Below are positions 36,501-50,300 of a stretch of DNA of 64,000 nt, piece after piece (within the stretch, counting starts at the first letter, position 1; each line of letters starts with the position of its first letter). The notes beneath the pieces are model-generated. The model saw only the letters and a list, made by a program, of their open reading frames with translations, made no database searches and was not told the DNA's origin. Made by a program: the position numbers and the translations under genes. Origin of the DNA: Mya arenaria (lineage: Eukaryota > Mollusca > Bivalvia > Myida > Myidae); contig NC_069125.1 in assembly GCF_026914265.1 (NCBI RefSeq), positions 75,951,546 through 76,015,545 of the forward strand, read 5' to 3'.

Positions 36501-39390
36501 GTGCAATCTTCTCGAAAGGCGTAGACTCATCATCCTCATCCTCCTCATCAGAGTCATGATACATGTTCTCACACAGCTCCTCACCCTTGTAGAAGTTTCC
36601 GGCCTCATATTCTTCATCTATGATTAGTCAAACTTTCATGGTACAAAACAGCGGTAAAATGTACAAAATAAATTAAATAGTTTTGTCCTCTATTTTCTTG
36701 GCCTTCTACATTCAGACCAACAAATGTTATCTATTCACAGTTTAGTAACATTCATTGTCTAAAGTTATCATAAAATAATTCAAATTAGGAACTTAATAAA
36801 AACTTGCATGAATAAATATGGAACACTGATTTTTCTTTTACTTCTTTCATTCCTAGAAGTATGGTTATGGGTACCACATTTGACACCTTTGCCTCTATGG
36901 GTTTGGAATCAGGTTGAATAAGAGAGCAGAGGGACAGAGCAATATAATTAATTCTAGCACACCGGATAGGCATTTCCGGTGAATTCAGCCGTGCTGGAAA
37001 ACTCCATCTGGCATCCCCCCATGCCAGATGAGTCACGCGCTGTGACGTAATACTTTTCATTTCTTTTATTTTACATTTAATGTAACCATAATTATGAGAT
37101 ATCAATAGATGAGTTCCATAACTATTAACTTTACAAAAACACACCTTCAAAACAAAACAAAATAACCCTTAAAAGACGTGATACTAAAGGAACTTCTTGA
37201 CGTATGCAGTGAATAAATATTAATGCGCGTCATGACGGCAGCTAACATCATCGCACGTGCTTTTTGGTGAAATTTACAAAACTGCGCTTTTCTATGCATT
37301 TTTCACAAAAAAAGTGTAATTCAAGGTATGCTAGAAAAAATATCTATCATGTGTGTCCGTTCCGGATCGAAAAATCCGACCCTCGGGCACGCTGCGTAGC
37401 CGGTAACTCGGCAAGCCTCGTTACCTGGCAACGCAGGTGCCCTCGGGTCGAATTTTCGATCCGGAACGAAAACACATGACAGATATTATAAGTAAAAAAA
37501 TACAGGTTCAGAAGTTATGTAATGGATACCAACTTGGTACTGACCAGATGGACCAAGGCCCTAGCAAGAGAAGACAATGATCACATTTGATATTATACCC
37601 CCTAATGGAGCATCTTCTTCTGCAACTTCAAAGATGACACCCTGACTCTCATTCTTTCCTGCAGTTGCTCTCAGGTCCTGCAGGTCCAGACCTTCTTTCA
37701 AGCATACAGACATGATGTCATCCTCTTTCTACAAACAAAAGCAAAACTAGGTCAAAGTAAATGTTTATTTTTAACTCAAAAAAAGATTTGTCTCCACTTA
37801 TAATAACCCTTTCTTTGCAGAACATGAACAAACAGAATACTGTGTGGCTTTAATTTCAAATGCATGCTGTAATTGAAACTGCATATCCAATAAGAATAAA
37901 TGATTGCAAGAGCTGTCACACAGACAGTGCGCTTGACTATTTCCCGACTTTTAACCAGATTTTTTAAGTTGAATAAAATGCAATACATTAAGCAGTTGCT
38001 GAGATATTATCTTATGCACCTTAACATGCAAAATCCTAAAATAATTTCTAGGAGGAATAACAAAGGGCTATTATTTGCAAATCATATGCAAAATAGAGTT
38101 TGTCATTTGATTAATAAACAATGAGGTTGGATAGTTGGGAACACATGTCTAAAGTTTCAATGCAATACATAATCATTTTGACTGAAATCATTCAAATGTG
38201 ATTAAATACAAAACCTTAGCCAGAATTTCTAAATGAAATAATTAAGGGCCATCATATGCAAATATATTCACTTGATTAATTAAGTAGGTTGGATGGTTGG
38301 AAACAATTGCTATGAGTTCCTTTGCAATACATGAAGTTTTTGCTGAGATATTGACTTAAATGTGCGTGCTTATGTAGTATAGCTTTCCTTATTCTTCTAA
38401 TAGTCCGATTAAAACTGATTTCATCCGAATAAATAGCTAAAATAATTGCATCAATAAGTGCACACCACAAAACTCACATCTTCTTTTTTTTATAATGACT
38501 AAGTCGGAGCCCATAACTCTGCTGTATCTGGGCTTCTTCACATTGATTCATTTGGTGAAAAGTTGGGTGAAAACTTTTGAAAGAAGAGAAATGGGCTAAA
38601 ATCATGCGAAGACAATTAAAAAGGGTATATTTTCAATGATAAGTTTTAAATGACAGATTTTTCAGATGTTGACCTTTTTATTATAACTGATGAACGAAAC
38701 ATCAAAGTGGGGCACTCCATATAGTGCTTAACAATTCTTTTGACTGCTTTGGCCTTTTTAAAGTTATCCAACCAACCCTATTAATTGCCACCAACTCACA
38801 AAAAATATTGCCAAAAATAATTTCTTGGCATACAATTGTTTTTGGTCCAAAAATATGGCATTTGTTGACTTCACAACCAGAATTCTTTCGGCACCAAAAG
38901 TGTATTTATTTTTAAGTTTGTTCAGTATGACAACGCAAAAATTTCACTTTGACAGTTTTTAATATGCATTTTTTTTTAAAAAACACAACTTCTGACCCAT
39001 ATTTTTTGGGGCATGTAACCAGAAACAAATGTTTCTTAGACTTTAGCCAGTTTATTTTAACTCCATTATGTATATAATTGGGTCCATGTATTGGCCAAAT
39101 TACTTTGAAATCATTCCCAAATGTTTCCCATAGATGTGTATGGCCATTAACTATGATAAGTAACTTATCATAGTTAATAGCCATACACTTAAAGTTACGG
39201 ATAAAGTACTTCCATTCCAGTTTCGTTGTCCGGTTCGCCCAAATACTAAGTGGTACGAACTTGCAAGGGTACGAAATCTCAAACATCTTCGAAGTGATAT
39301 TCCGGGATATATTATCAACATTGGAAAACAAAATCAACAATAAATATCTTACGTGAAACGTTTGTTTGAGTTTCTAAGACTTACCGACAT
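29339..39390 (-). CDS. FKBP6: FKBP6, FKBP-TPR co-chaperone, complete coding region
   Basis: FKBP6 (Drosophila Shutdown) is an HSP90 co-chaperone of the germline needed for piRNA loading and meiosis. Minus-strand exons: 39385-39390 (ATG TCG), 37599-37728, 36347-36617, 34481-34650, 34036-34106, 32540-32659, 30981-31291, 30676-30755, 29883-29976, 29554-29680, 29339-29392; 477 aa, all GT-AG and in phase. Residues ~60-75 are an acidic DSDEEDEDDE stretch. A PPIase-like domain (~95-205) keeps PFDS and PPRIPPNST, but the FK506-pocket Trp is replaced (GEMIEGVDVAL), so it is probably catalytically weak, as reported for the family. TPR repeats span ~217-360 (ELFQEGRYRQAFPKYKKA ... KVLYLRGKAH ... KIKPNSKDI). 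About 115 residues follow the point where human FKBP6 (327 aa) ends. Identity is secure; the last two exons rest on splice sites and frame. Confidence 0.92.
31880..32420. repeat. Interspersed repeat with 'tgaccttgacc' blocks
   Basis: Three related blocks (near 31905, 32040 and 32270), each with a gaccttgacc-type opening, an aggtc(t)tcataaactcttcc-like centre and an aactaaaattattcagtt-like end, lie in the FKBP6 intron between exons 6 and 7. A diverged internally repeated element; class unknown. Confidence 0.55.
33478..33526. repeat. (AT)n microsatellite
   Basis: A run of about 24 AT dinucleotides in the FKBP6 intron between exons 5 and 6. Confidence 0.95.
35089..35175. repeat. Direct repeat of about 41 bp, two copies
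   Basis: The block tgtgtaccttatactgttaa through ggaatgatatgtgac is present twice in direct succession in FKBP6 intron 3. No function is apparent. Confidence 0.85.
35337..36101. mobile_element. TIR element with near-perfect 8-bp TSD
   Basis: Inverted termini cacaggcggcagtt and aactgccgcctgtg bound 765 bp. The flanks are aataatca (35329-35336) and aataatcc (36102-36109), an 8-bp target duplication with one mismatch. No transposase is visible; probably a non-autonomous DNA element in FKBP6 intron 3. Confidence 0.65.
37340..37486. repeat. 147-bp near-perfect palindrome
   Basis: The arms atatctatcatgtg ... ttccggatcgaaaaatccga and tcgaattttcgatccggaa ... cacatgacagatat are inverted copies, and the GC-rich centre (gtagccggtaactcggc against cgttacctggcaacgcagg) is also partly self-complementary. 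It could fold into a single long hairpin. Likely a small foldback MITE in the FKBP6 intron between exons 2 and 3, close to exon 2. Confidence 0.8.
37908..38350. repeat. Interspersed repeat, second 'agagctgtcacag' copy
   Basis: Opens agagctgtcacacagacag and contains two related subunits with ttggatagttgggaacac- and ttggatggttggaaacaa-type blocks, each followed by caatgcaatac. It is a relative of the copy at 6672-6960. It lies in FKBP6 intron 1. Confidence 0.6.
39135..39190. repeat. Short perfect hairpin
   Basis: The arms gtgtatggccattaactatg and catagttaatagccatacac are inverted with almost no loop (ataagtaacttat). It interrupts FKBP6 intron 1. No element ends are visible around it. Confidence 0.75.
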
Positions 39391-40389
39391 TTTGTTCAAA
39401 GTTTGTGGTTTACGGTATTTTGCCGTTTTTTTGCACCGATTTTTTGTAAGGAGCGAGACAAATCGGCCCCTTACCAAATCGGCCTACAACCAAATCTGCC
39501 CCTAAGGCGTTTCGGCCCTGCTATTTCCTCCCCTTAATTAAATTGACGTTTCGGCCCCTCACTGATTTTCAACAAAGACATTTCGGCCCCTTAATTTAGT
39601 TTATTTTTTTTTATTTTGAATATGTAAAGACAAAAATATACATATTCAAAATAAAAAAAAATAGTATGTCAAATTTTATTTCAAAAGATTGTAATTAAGA
39701 TCTGTAAATTCACAAATAGACAATGTTCATGAAAAACATTGATAAGATTGATAAAAAATCATTCAAATCTAAATTTAGATTTAAACCCTTAATTTTAGTA
39801 TACAATTTAAAAAAAAAAAATGTAAGGACGTATTTTGTTATAACTGGTAAATATTAATTGATCAATAAAGACTTCAAAGAAAATTTGTCTTTAAACAATG
39901 CGTTCTTTGAAGGTGTTGTGTGTGTGAAAAAGACATGTGAATGAATACGTGTCTTTCTTTTTTTAATGTTTTACAGCTGATTAAAGAAGATTTGAGTAAT
40001 ATAAACAACGTCTTAAAAACGTATAACAAAGTATATGTATAACACTTTCCAGATATGGCTATGTATGTGACAGCGAGATTTACCATAACTAATGTTAGAA
40101 TAAAATGCATATGGTGCCAAAATTATATCAAAGCTGTTGTTAAAGACTCATAGTTGCATCCGTACATTATAAATCACACACATGTGTGACATGGTATTAA
40201 TGGTATCCTGCTCCGAATTAGTTTAAGTACAAAGAAAAAGACAAAGACGAAATAAATGGTCATGCGACATCGAAATATTATGTTACTAAAGGGCAATATC
40301 AATCATCAACAGTTACAGTGATCGCATGCCGTAGAGCACTAGACACGACTATTCAGTTAACAAAATAAATTAAAGATAAGTTTGAAAAC

Positions 40390-41690
<1,301 letters not shown>

Positions 41691-42044
41691 CATTACTGAT
41701 CTTATTTATCTTAGACTTTTTGCATATATTAGTTGACTCTCCCATTGTACTTAACCCATTTTATAACTCGTAAAGTTTCGTAAACACTGCTTGAATCCAA
41801 TGATCCATGTGCAATATTTATCCTTTTAAACGAGACTATCTGGTCTTTAAATATTTGATTTATTTGAATGTATGTTATGTCATTGAATCCTCAATTTGAG
41901 CCTCTGAAATGTATTGTCTTTATCAATTACCTCAATTTTTTCATGTTGTGCATGAATTTGAGTGAATAAATGTGTTGACTTGACTAGCTATTGCTTGTAT
42001 ATTACAAGGTATCTACTGACAGGTTAAAGTTACATCACTACCAA

Positions 42045-42240
42045 TGCCGATCCGTGGCTTGTTAGCTCTACCCCCGAGCGTCCGCTTCAGTTACGGAAGG
42101 TTGCAAGTTCAAATCTCGAACGCCGGTTTTAAACCGAAAGAAGTTAAAATTTGGAAGAAGTAGTGCCATCAGCTACATTGCCTTCTACCGGTATCAATTT
42201 GTTTGATGTTCGATGTACCCGGGTTGTAGCAATAAATCAA
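42045..42240 (+). repeat. Possible tRNA-derived SINE
   Basis: A box A-like cgtggcttgttagctctacc is followed by box B-like caagttcaaatctcgaac and a body ending tgtagcaataaatcaatg. No cloverleaf can be drawn. Weak assignment. Confidence 0.3.
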
Positions 42241-44207
42241 TGCTCTGAATCACTGCAGGAAGAACGTTCATGCATAAGAATGTTTGGCGTTTTCAGTCCT
42301 AATGTTAGTAAGGGTATGTTATGAAGAACATTTCGTACGAATTTACAATACTCTTTCATGTGTTAAAGTGTTAAATGGGCATTCTTGTACCAATCGCACG
42401 CCTACCATAACTGTTGCATGGTTTCTTTATGCGCTTGCAGACGTCAGAACGCCCCCGTATGCTCAGTGTTTTTTCAAGCTACAGTCTCCGCCGTGCCATC
42501 GTTCTGTTAAAGTCACTGTGTTTGTTGAAGAAAACTTATTATCTACAATTCAAAACATATTTCACTAGGGGAGCCGCACTCAGACAATTCTAGGGGAGGG
42601 GTGTGTTGGGGGTCGGGTGCGCCCCCAACCTTAGAACCGCTCGTGGTCAGGCATCCCAATGATATATGAAATGCCTTCTAGATTAAATGTTTTGATTTGC
42701 TCATTTGAGCTAAGCAATGGTGAAGCAAATAAGTGCTTGAAAACATATTTATATATGTATTTATTTATATGTAGTATTACGTTTTTTAAAATGATTTAAT
42801 AATGCAACTGCCTGTTTGCCGCGATTGGGTTTGAAACACCTCGGCAACACAACGTTGTTTAAGGCCTAGATTAAGAATTGTTTAACATGATTATTCCCTG
42901 CTGTGCATCTCCTGGTTATTGCACTGGGGTGGTATTCAATATGTAACTTAAGTCAATCTTATGGTCATACATGGTTGACTTCATTCACTCTGTTGGTCAG
43001 TTATAAATAACAAGTTATCCGATTAGCTACATCGCTCTTAGATCCGTTAAGACCAATATAGAATACCAGCCCAGGGTGTCACAGTAGGGGCTATCTCCTG
43101 TGTATTTGTTTATTGGCTCAGGGCCATTTAGGGTTGACACTTTTCGAGGAGATAATCTCATTGTCTCACTAATACATATAATTAAACAATATGCATAGCT
43201 AATGTATTCATTAATCAGTAAACATATTGGAAATAAACAATTCACAAATAAGAGTGATAAGTTTTTTAAAAGTTATATAACATATATATTTAAATCCATT
43301 TTAAATGTATGGTCACCAGTTATATCCAAATTGGGAAGCATCCAGGTTAAATCATATGTAAATAAATTATGATAGTATTCTTATTCCTATTCAAAGGCAT
43401 TATGATAAAAAAATATTAATAGAAAACAACAACAAGAACTAAAAGACAAGATGTATTGTCCAATTTCTAAAATAAAACACCTATAACTGCACAGCTGGAA
43501 ACTAAGCAGCACGCCTTGCACCGATTTTTTTTTGTGGTGGGGGGGGGGGGGGCACTTATAGAAGGCTTAAACAAGGCCTTTAAGATAGAAAATGACCGAG
43601 GTGTTCTGAATGCCGTGGTTGTATACGAATGAAATTTGAATGTTTTATATGAATGTGTTTTGTGTTCTGACAGGCAAGTATAATTATTCAAAACCACCAC
43701 ATATTTATACCAGGAAATACGTATGCAATTATAAGCATGAAATATTGTCCCGTCACACCTGGATTCTGTTCATTTTCAAGTTACCAGGATTTTTATAAAC
43801 GTTATGTAGATGGCATTTTAATGCAGTGCGAATGGATATAATATACTAGACTGTTTAGTTTAGCATGACTGCCAAATACTAAATGTCAACAATAATACAA
43901 CAGTCAAATGTAAAATACGTACATAAGTTTGGTTACATAATTGCTATAATACCGGAGTATTACACTTCATGATTTTTTGGCATTTTATTTATACCGAATT
44001 TACAACGCTGGTTTTTTAAGCAGACAAACATTTATACTTTGCGCGCAGCTGCCAAAACAGCAACACATGTTGGGGATAAAAAGCGGCACTTTTAATGACT
44101 GACAGCACCGTGAATCAAATGATTGTTTTCTAGAAATAGTTTGTATTGATAAACTCAGAAAGAACGATAAGCAATCATTGTTGGTAATAGAAACACATGC
44201 GAATACA

Positions 44208-45935
44208 ATGAATTTAAGAATGCTCAAAATGAAGCTACCGTTAAGAACATTTGTTATTGTGGTTTTAACGCCAGTTATTGCGGCCTGTGGACATGATGGG
44301 TGTCCAGGAGACGAACGTGGCCGGTCGGTTCCGGCCGACAAGCGGGTCGTTGACCGACGGCCGCGGTGGAGCGACAACTCGACGCTAAGAGAGGTGGTTG
44401 GGGACCTTTGTCTGCGACAGCGGACGGACAGGCTCGTTTACAGAAAGCAGAACGACACAAACGTATTCATTGGGTTTGATGACGTGCAGGGCGGCGTCGT
44501 GTACACCATGATGTGGACAATGGCCGGTCCATACGGAGGTAAGTTTAACATCGGTTCAACGAATTATCTAAGGTCGGTATTTCATGTACACGCTGTGCAC
44601 GTGCGAGCCCGCTCATGTTAATTTAAACTGAACGTGTTATTTATTGTTGGGTCTAATTCATGTGTCCGCGTCTGTTTGCGCGTCCGATAGGCGTCCGATC
44701 CGTGTCCGCTCAAATCGCACAGTGAGTTTGCCGCTTGGACAACATGTAGAAATATTATCAAAAGCTCTACATTATGAACAATTAATGAGATAGAATGCAT
44801 CAAAACATTGTCATAAACCAAAACGTAACTATAACGCAACTTTTAAGTCCATCTTTGTTCAATTTGAACGTTTTTCTACAAAATCCTTTTATATTTGCGC
44901 ATCATAGCCTCTGAATAATAGTGCTGATGAAACATGTCTATCTATAAATGCGAAGAACAATGGACTGAAGATGACTTTTTAGTTTTTAATTATCGGATGT
45001 TATCTTTTAGAGGAAAATGAGATTGTCTGTGTTTCTTCCGTGGACTAATGGAATAGGGTTTCCGTTTTAAAATGCGGATGTGGACGTTAGCGGACGGCGA
45101 GCCCATAATACCGGCCTATGAATGGTGCATGATTTCAGTTCGGTCTTAAAAGAATGACTCTGTTATGGAAATAAAAGTCTAAACATAAATGATATATATC
45201 TTTTGAATTCACATGTACTCAAGTAATTGTGTACTACCATCATGTACATTTGTTAACCCAGAGACGCTGGAGGATGAGAACATGAACAAGGGCGGGTTTG
45301 ACCTCTACCCAGCGGCCCCGTTCCGAGAAACTCTCACCTTAGATGCCCTCCTCGCAGCCACAGACAGGCGTACGTAAAACGGCTCTATTGAATTATTAAC
45401 GAGTGTTATCTGTGGCGACATTTGTACGCACTTAAATGCTTATTGTGCTACTTATTATGACGAGCTATCAAATGTTTGAACTGTATATGTGCGTTCATAT
45501 ATCACGTCCGTTATTATTTTTGTTTACCATACACTTTATGATCATGTCCCTTATGATACAAATCCAACATTTTAATAGCTTAAGCATTCAATACGCATAA
45601 CGGCAGAAATATTGAAGATGAAGAAAATTACGTGTTAACTAGTATCAAATTAAATGTTCATTAAATTCAAGTGCTATTTCACACATCACCAATTTTATCT
45701 TGAGCAACGAATATAATTTATATATTCAGCGCGAAAATGACAGCCATGTCAACTTTCAGATACAGGTTATTTAACTCAAGCGTTATTTGCAGGCCAGCAG
45801 ATGAAGTTCCTCTCGTTATTGGACGTGTGCCGCTCCACGCGCCTACTCACGCGCACCTGCCTCATCCATGCATTCGCCACCGCCTCTCGCGACATGAAGG
45901 CCCTCAAACTCCACAAAACATGCTCAAAACACTGA
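44208..45935 (+). CDS. Predicted secreted six-cysteine protein, family unknown
   Basis: Three exons: 44208-44538, 45262-45369, 45793-45935, with GT-AG junctions in consistent phase, giving 193 aa. In-frame ATGs at 44220 and 44229 are alternative starts. The N terminus has a hydrophobic signal-peptide-like segment (LPLRTFVIVVLTPVIAAC). The mature part has six cysteines: a CGHDGC pair, one in VGDLCLRQ, and three in exon 3 (LDVC, RTCLIHA, KTCSKH at the end). Two N-glycosylation sequons (NST, NDT) and basic clusters (DKR, DRRPR) suggest a processed extracellular product. Exon GC is well above that of its surroundings. I do not recognise the family. Gene structure is inferred from splice sites and frame alone; exon 2's donor (C|gtacgt) is the least certain point. 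Confidence 0.55.
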
Positions 45936-47359
45936 CAAACATTTGCTCAAAAGAGGCAAGCCGACCTTGGGACGCGATCAAATACGATCGTATGTACCGT
46001 ATTTAGAGTCCAAATAAAACTTAAATCATGACAAATGGATTATCTTCAGAACTGAAGTCACCGAGCTGAATGCAGCAGCAAGTGAGGAGTAATGAAACAG
46101 GATATGCACCAAACGAACAATTCGTGTGATAACATATCATTGCACTGAAACAAAAGTTTTACGTTCGTGGTATAAACCGACCAGTCAAACTTGTTTTGAA
46201 ATAATTTCTTGCATTTTTTTAAAGATGGCAAACATTGCCGGATTAGGTACCGGTACAATAAAGTGAACATTAAATTTTGTGTTATTGAAAATCTCCTATA
46301 ATCGCTTGACGAGTTATACACAACGAAATGAGGCCGAACCAAGATGCAACTCTATGAACATGCATTCAACCCCATTTCAGGAAAATACAATAAAATAGTA
46401 ACATATATTTTAATTCTTTAGTTAAAAACGAATCTTCACATGTTCTACACCATTTATCATTCACCATTTATCATGCTCATCTGTTGATTATTTATTAAGA
46501 GGAATGATAAATAAAGGAGAAACAGATTGGTGTTCTTTTTATTTTCAATCAATTCAACAAAGCAACTCATAAAACACTATAGTTTGATGTAACAGTTCAT
46601 TTTTATCTTGCTTTACTTGAAATGTCAAAAAAAATCCATTTCCTTTCATGTATAATAAATTATTTTCCTTTATTGTGTCTTTTATCATCAAAGACAAACA
46701 TGTAAATAGAAAATGCAACATTAATAAAATAATTATATACCATGTAAATGTGATACTTTATTCATATATGTAATACCATATTCATATTCAAACAATTTCA
46801 AAGAGAAATGTAGACATTATAAGGACGGAATTTTCAAAACACAGCTCTAATCATATCAATATATTACAGTGTTTAATGTATATCTAAAACTTCATTAATA
46901 ATATAACATTCACAATTCTGAAATAAACATTTTGTATTTAAATATAAAGTATAAATACTGGATTTGCATTTTGGACGGATACACATTTTATCACTTCTTG
47001 AATAAAAACAAAAACATGTTAAAATAAGTAACAATATGCAAGTGATATCACTTATTCCTCATGAATGCTTAAATCCACTAAACAAGAGTCCTCCAGTGCA
47101 TGGTGCTTCAAAAAAGAGCACAAGTAAGATTGTTGACTAAAATGTCAGCAAGTATTTTTCTCTGTCAATAAATGTCACTAAAGATAAAAAACAGAGTCAT
47201 TTTTTATCTGTTTTTTTATGATCTTTTAAACACAGTCTCAATTCCATATAATAGCAACTGTGAGATTTGATGGTATTGAGCATTCTTCATGTTAAACATT
47301 CTTCATGTCAATGTTGAGTGTGTGTCTAGTCAGTGTTGAGTGTGAGACAGACACCCTGT
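45936..47359. other. Intergenic region, secreted-protein gene to DNAH10 3' end
   Basis: AT-rich. It contains a candidate poly(A) signal AATAAA (46013-46018) for the plus-strand gene, and the DNAH10 3' UTR on the minus strand with a partial duplication of the stop-codon region next to the stop. I see no further gene. Confidence 0.6.
46013..46018 (+). terminator. Poly(A) signal AATAAA of the secreted-protein gene
   Basis: A canonical hexamer 78 bases after the stop codon at 45933-45935. Its spacing supports the gene model. Confidence 0.5.
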
Positions 47360-47394
47360 CTAGTCAGTGTTGAGTGTGAGACAGACACCCTGCA
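47327..47394. repeat. 34-bp tandem duplication over the DNAH10 stop codon
   Basis: Two direct copies of a 34-bp unit containing tctagtcagtgttgagtgtg. The right copy is the genuine end of the DNAH10 reading frame (TLNTD, then TAG at 47360-47362); the left copy lies just downstream in the 3' UTR. Confidence 0.9.
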
Positions 47395-50300
47395 GGACCC
47401 AGTGGCTGATATGCTCCGTGGTGGCCAGATCTGCTTCAAACACCAGACCTACACCCATAGCATTACGGCGCTGGGAAGTCACATAGACTGGTGTGCGGAA
47501 TGTATTCTGGAATGTGGGATGAGATTGATGTTAAACATAACACCTTTGCATTTTGATATAAACCCATTTATCATTAGCACCAGTACATTGAAAGTGTACA
47601 TTCACTGCAACTAATAACCTTTCCTCAGGTCCCAAACAATCTATGTTGCATTACCTCAACATTAACAATTGATAAATGTTTGGAATAGCTTCATATGCCA
47701 CTGATTGTATCATCATTATGCTATTTTTAATTTGTGCAATTTTACAGACCTGTATTACCATACCCTTACAATGTTTTAGCCTGTGTGCCTCTATTTCTTT
47801 AAGTAATCTATCTTAAACCTCAAGTTAAAGCCTGTTTGTCTTTTTACTTATTTCCTTACATGAAGACCATTATCACATTACCTGAACTTAAACCCTGTGA
47901 GTCTCTACTTCTATCATTTAAAGTGAAGTTTACCTGAAGTATCACTTGACCTAAAGTTTAGGCCTGTGTGCCTCTACTGCTATCACTTTACCTGGAGTTT
48001 AAGCATGAGTGAATTTGCTGCTTTCACTTTACCAAGAAATTAAGTATGTATGCCTCCACTGCTTTCACTGTTTTCACTTTACCTGGAGTTTAAGCATGTG
48101 TGCCTCTACTGCTTTCACTCTACCTGGAGTTTATGCATGTGTGCCTCTACTGCTTTCACTCTACCTGGAATTTAAGCATGTGTGCCTCTACTGCTTTCAC
48201 TCTACCTGGAGTTTAAGCATGTGTGCCTCTACTGCTTTCATTTTACCTGGAGTTTAAGCATGTGTGCCTCTACTGCTTTCACTCTACCTGGAGTTTAAGC
48301 ATGTGTGCCTCTACTGCTTTCACTCTACCTGGAGTTTAAGCATGTGTGCCTCTACTGCTATCACTTTACCTGGAGTTTAAGCATGAGTGAATTTGCTGCT
48401 TTCACCTTACCTGGGAATTAAGTAGAATGCCTCCACTGCTTTCATTTTACCTGGAGTTTAAGCATGTATGATTCAACTGCTTTCACTTTGTCTGGAGTTT
48501 AAGCTTGTGTGCCTGTTCAGCTTTCACTTTACCTGGAGTTTAAGCATGTATGCCTCAATTGCGTTCACTTTGTCTTGAGTTTAAGCATGTGTGCCTCTAC
48601 TGCTTTCACTCTACCTGGAGTTTAAGCATGAGTGAATTCACTGCTTTCACTTCAGCTGGAATTTAAGTAGAATGTCTCCTCTGCTTTCACTGTTTTCACT
48701 TTACCTGGAGTTTAAGCATGTGTGCCTCGATTGCTTTCACTCTACCTGGTGTTTAAGCTTGTGTGCCTCTACTGCTTGCACTCTACCTGGAGTGTAAGCA
48801 TGTGTGCCTCTACTGCTTTCACTTTACCTGGAGTGTAAGCATGTGTGCCTCTACTGCTTTCACTCTACTGGAGTTTAAGCATGTGTGCCTCTACTGCTTT
48901 CACTCTACTAGAGTTTAAGCATGTGTGCCTCTACTGCTTTCACTTTACCTGGAAATTAAGTAGAATGCCTCCACTGCTTTCATTTTACCTGAAGTTTAAG
49001 CATGTATGATTCAACTGCTTTCACTTTGTCTTGAGTTTAAGCTTGTGTGCCTCTTCAGCTTTCACTTTACCTGGAGTTTAAGCATGTATACCTCAATTGC
49101 GTTCACTTTGTCTTGAGTTGAAGCATGTGTGCCTCTACTGCTTTCACTCTACCTGGAGTATAAGCATGAGTGAATTTGCTGCTTTCACTTTAGCTGGAAA
49201 TAAAGTAGAATGTCTCCTCTGCTTTCACTGTTTTCACTTTACCTGGAGTTTAAGCATGTGTGCCTCGACTGCTTTCACTCTACCTGGACTTTAAGCTTGT
49301 GTGCCTCTACTGCTTGCACTCTACCTGGAGTGTAAGCATGTGTGCCTCTACTGCTTTCACTTTACCTGGAGTGTAAGCATGTGCGCCTCTACTGCTTTCA
49401 CTCTACCTGGAGTGTAAGCATGTGTGCCTCTACTGCTTTCACTCTACTGGAGTTTAAGCATGTGTGCCTCTACTGTTTTCACTCTACTGGAGTTTAAGCA
49501 TGTGTGCCTCTACTGCTTTCATTTTACTTGGAGTTTAAGCATGTGTGCCTCTACTGTTTTCACTCTACTGTAGTTTAAGCATGTGTGCCTCTACTGTTTT
49601 CACTCTACTGGAGTTTAAGCATGTGCGCCTCTACTGCTTTCACTCTACCTGGAGTGTAAGCATGTGTGCCTCTACTGCTTTCACTCTACTGGAGTTTAAG
49701 CAGGTATGCCTCTATTGCTTTCACTTTACCTGGAGTTTAAGCATGTGTGCTTCTACTGCTTTCATTTTACTTGGAGTTTAAGCATGTGTGCCTCTACTGT
49801 TTTCACTCTACTGGAGTTTAAGCATACATGTGTGCCTCTACTGCTTTCATTTTACCTGGAATTTAAGCATGTGTGCCTCTACTGCTTTCACTTTACCTGG
49901 AGTTTAAGCATGTATGCCTCAATTGCTTTCACTTTACCTGATGTTTAAGCATGTGTGCCTCTACTGCTTTCACTTTACATGGAGTTTAAGCATGTCTGCC
50001 TCTACAGTTTTCACTTTACCTAGAGATTAATCATGTGTGCCTCTACTGCTTTCACTCTACTGGAGTTTAAGCATGTGTGCCTCTACTGCTTGCACTCTAC
50101 CTGGAGTGTTAGCATGTGTGCCTCTACTGCTTTCACTTTACCTGGAGTGTAAGCATGTGCGCCTCTACTGCTTTTACTCTACCTGGAGTGTAAGCATGTG
50201 TGCCTCTACTGCTTTCACTCTACTGGAGTTTAAGCATGTGTGCCTCTACTGTTTTCACTCTACTGGAGTTTAAGCATGTGTGCCTCTACTGCTTTCATTT

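Noticed and set aside
38912..39340. 142-aa minus-strand ORF in FKBP6 intron 1
   Set aside because: No recognisable domain, it crosses a perfect hairpin, and it lies in an intron on the same strand. It may be a repeat scrap, so it was not called a gene.
42284..42568. 94-aa plus-strand ORF
   Set aside because: No domain or signal context; it lies next to SINE-like sequence and is probably chance.
46058..46342. 94-aa minus-strand ORF downstream of DNAH10
   Set aside because: No similarity recognised and AT-rich; it overlaps the 3' flank of the secreted-protein gene.
47333..47614. Plus-strand ORF over the DNAH10 last exon
   Set aside because: Antisense shadow of the conserved dynein C terminus.
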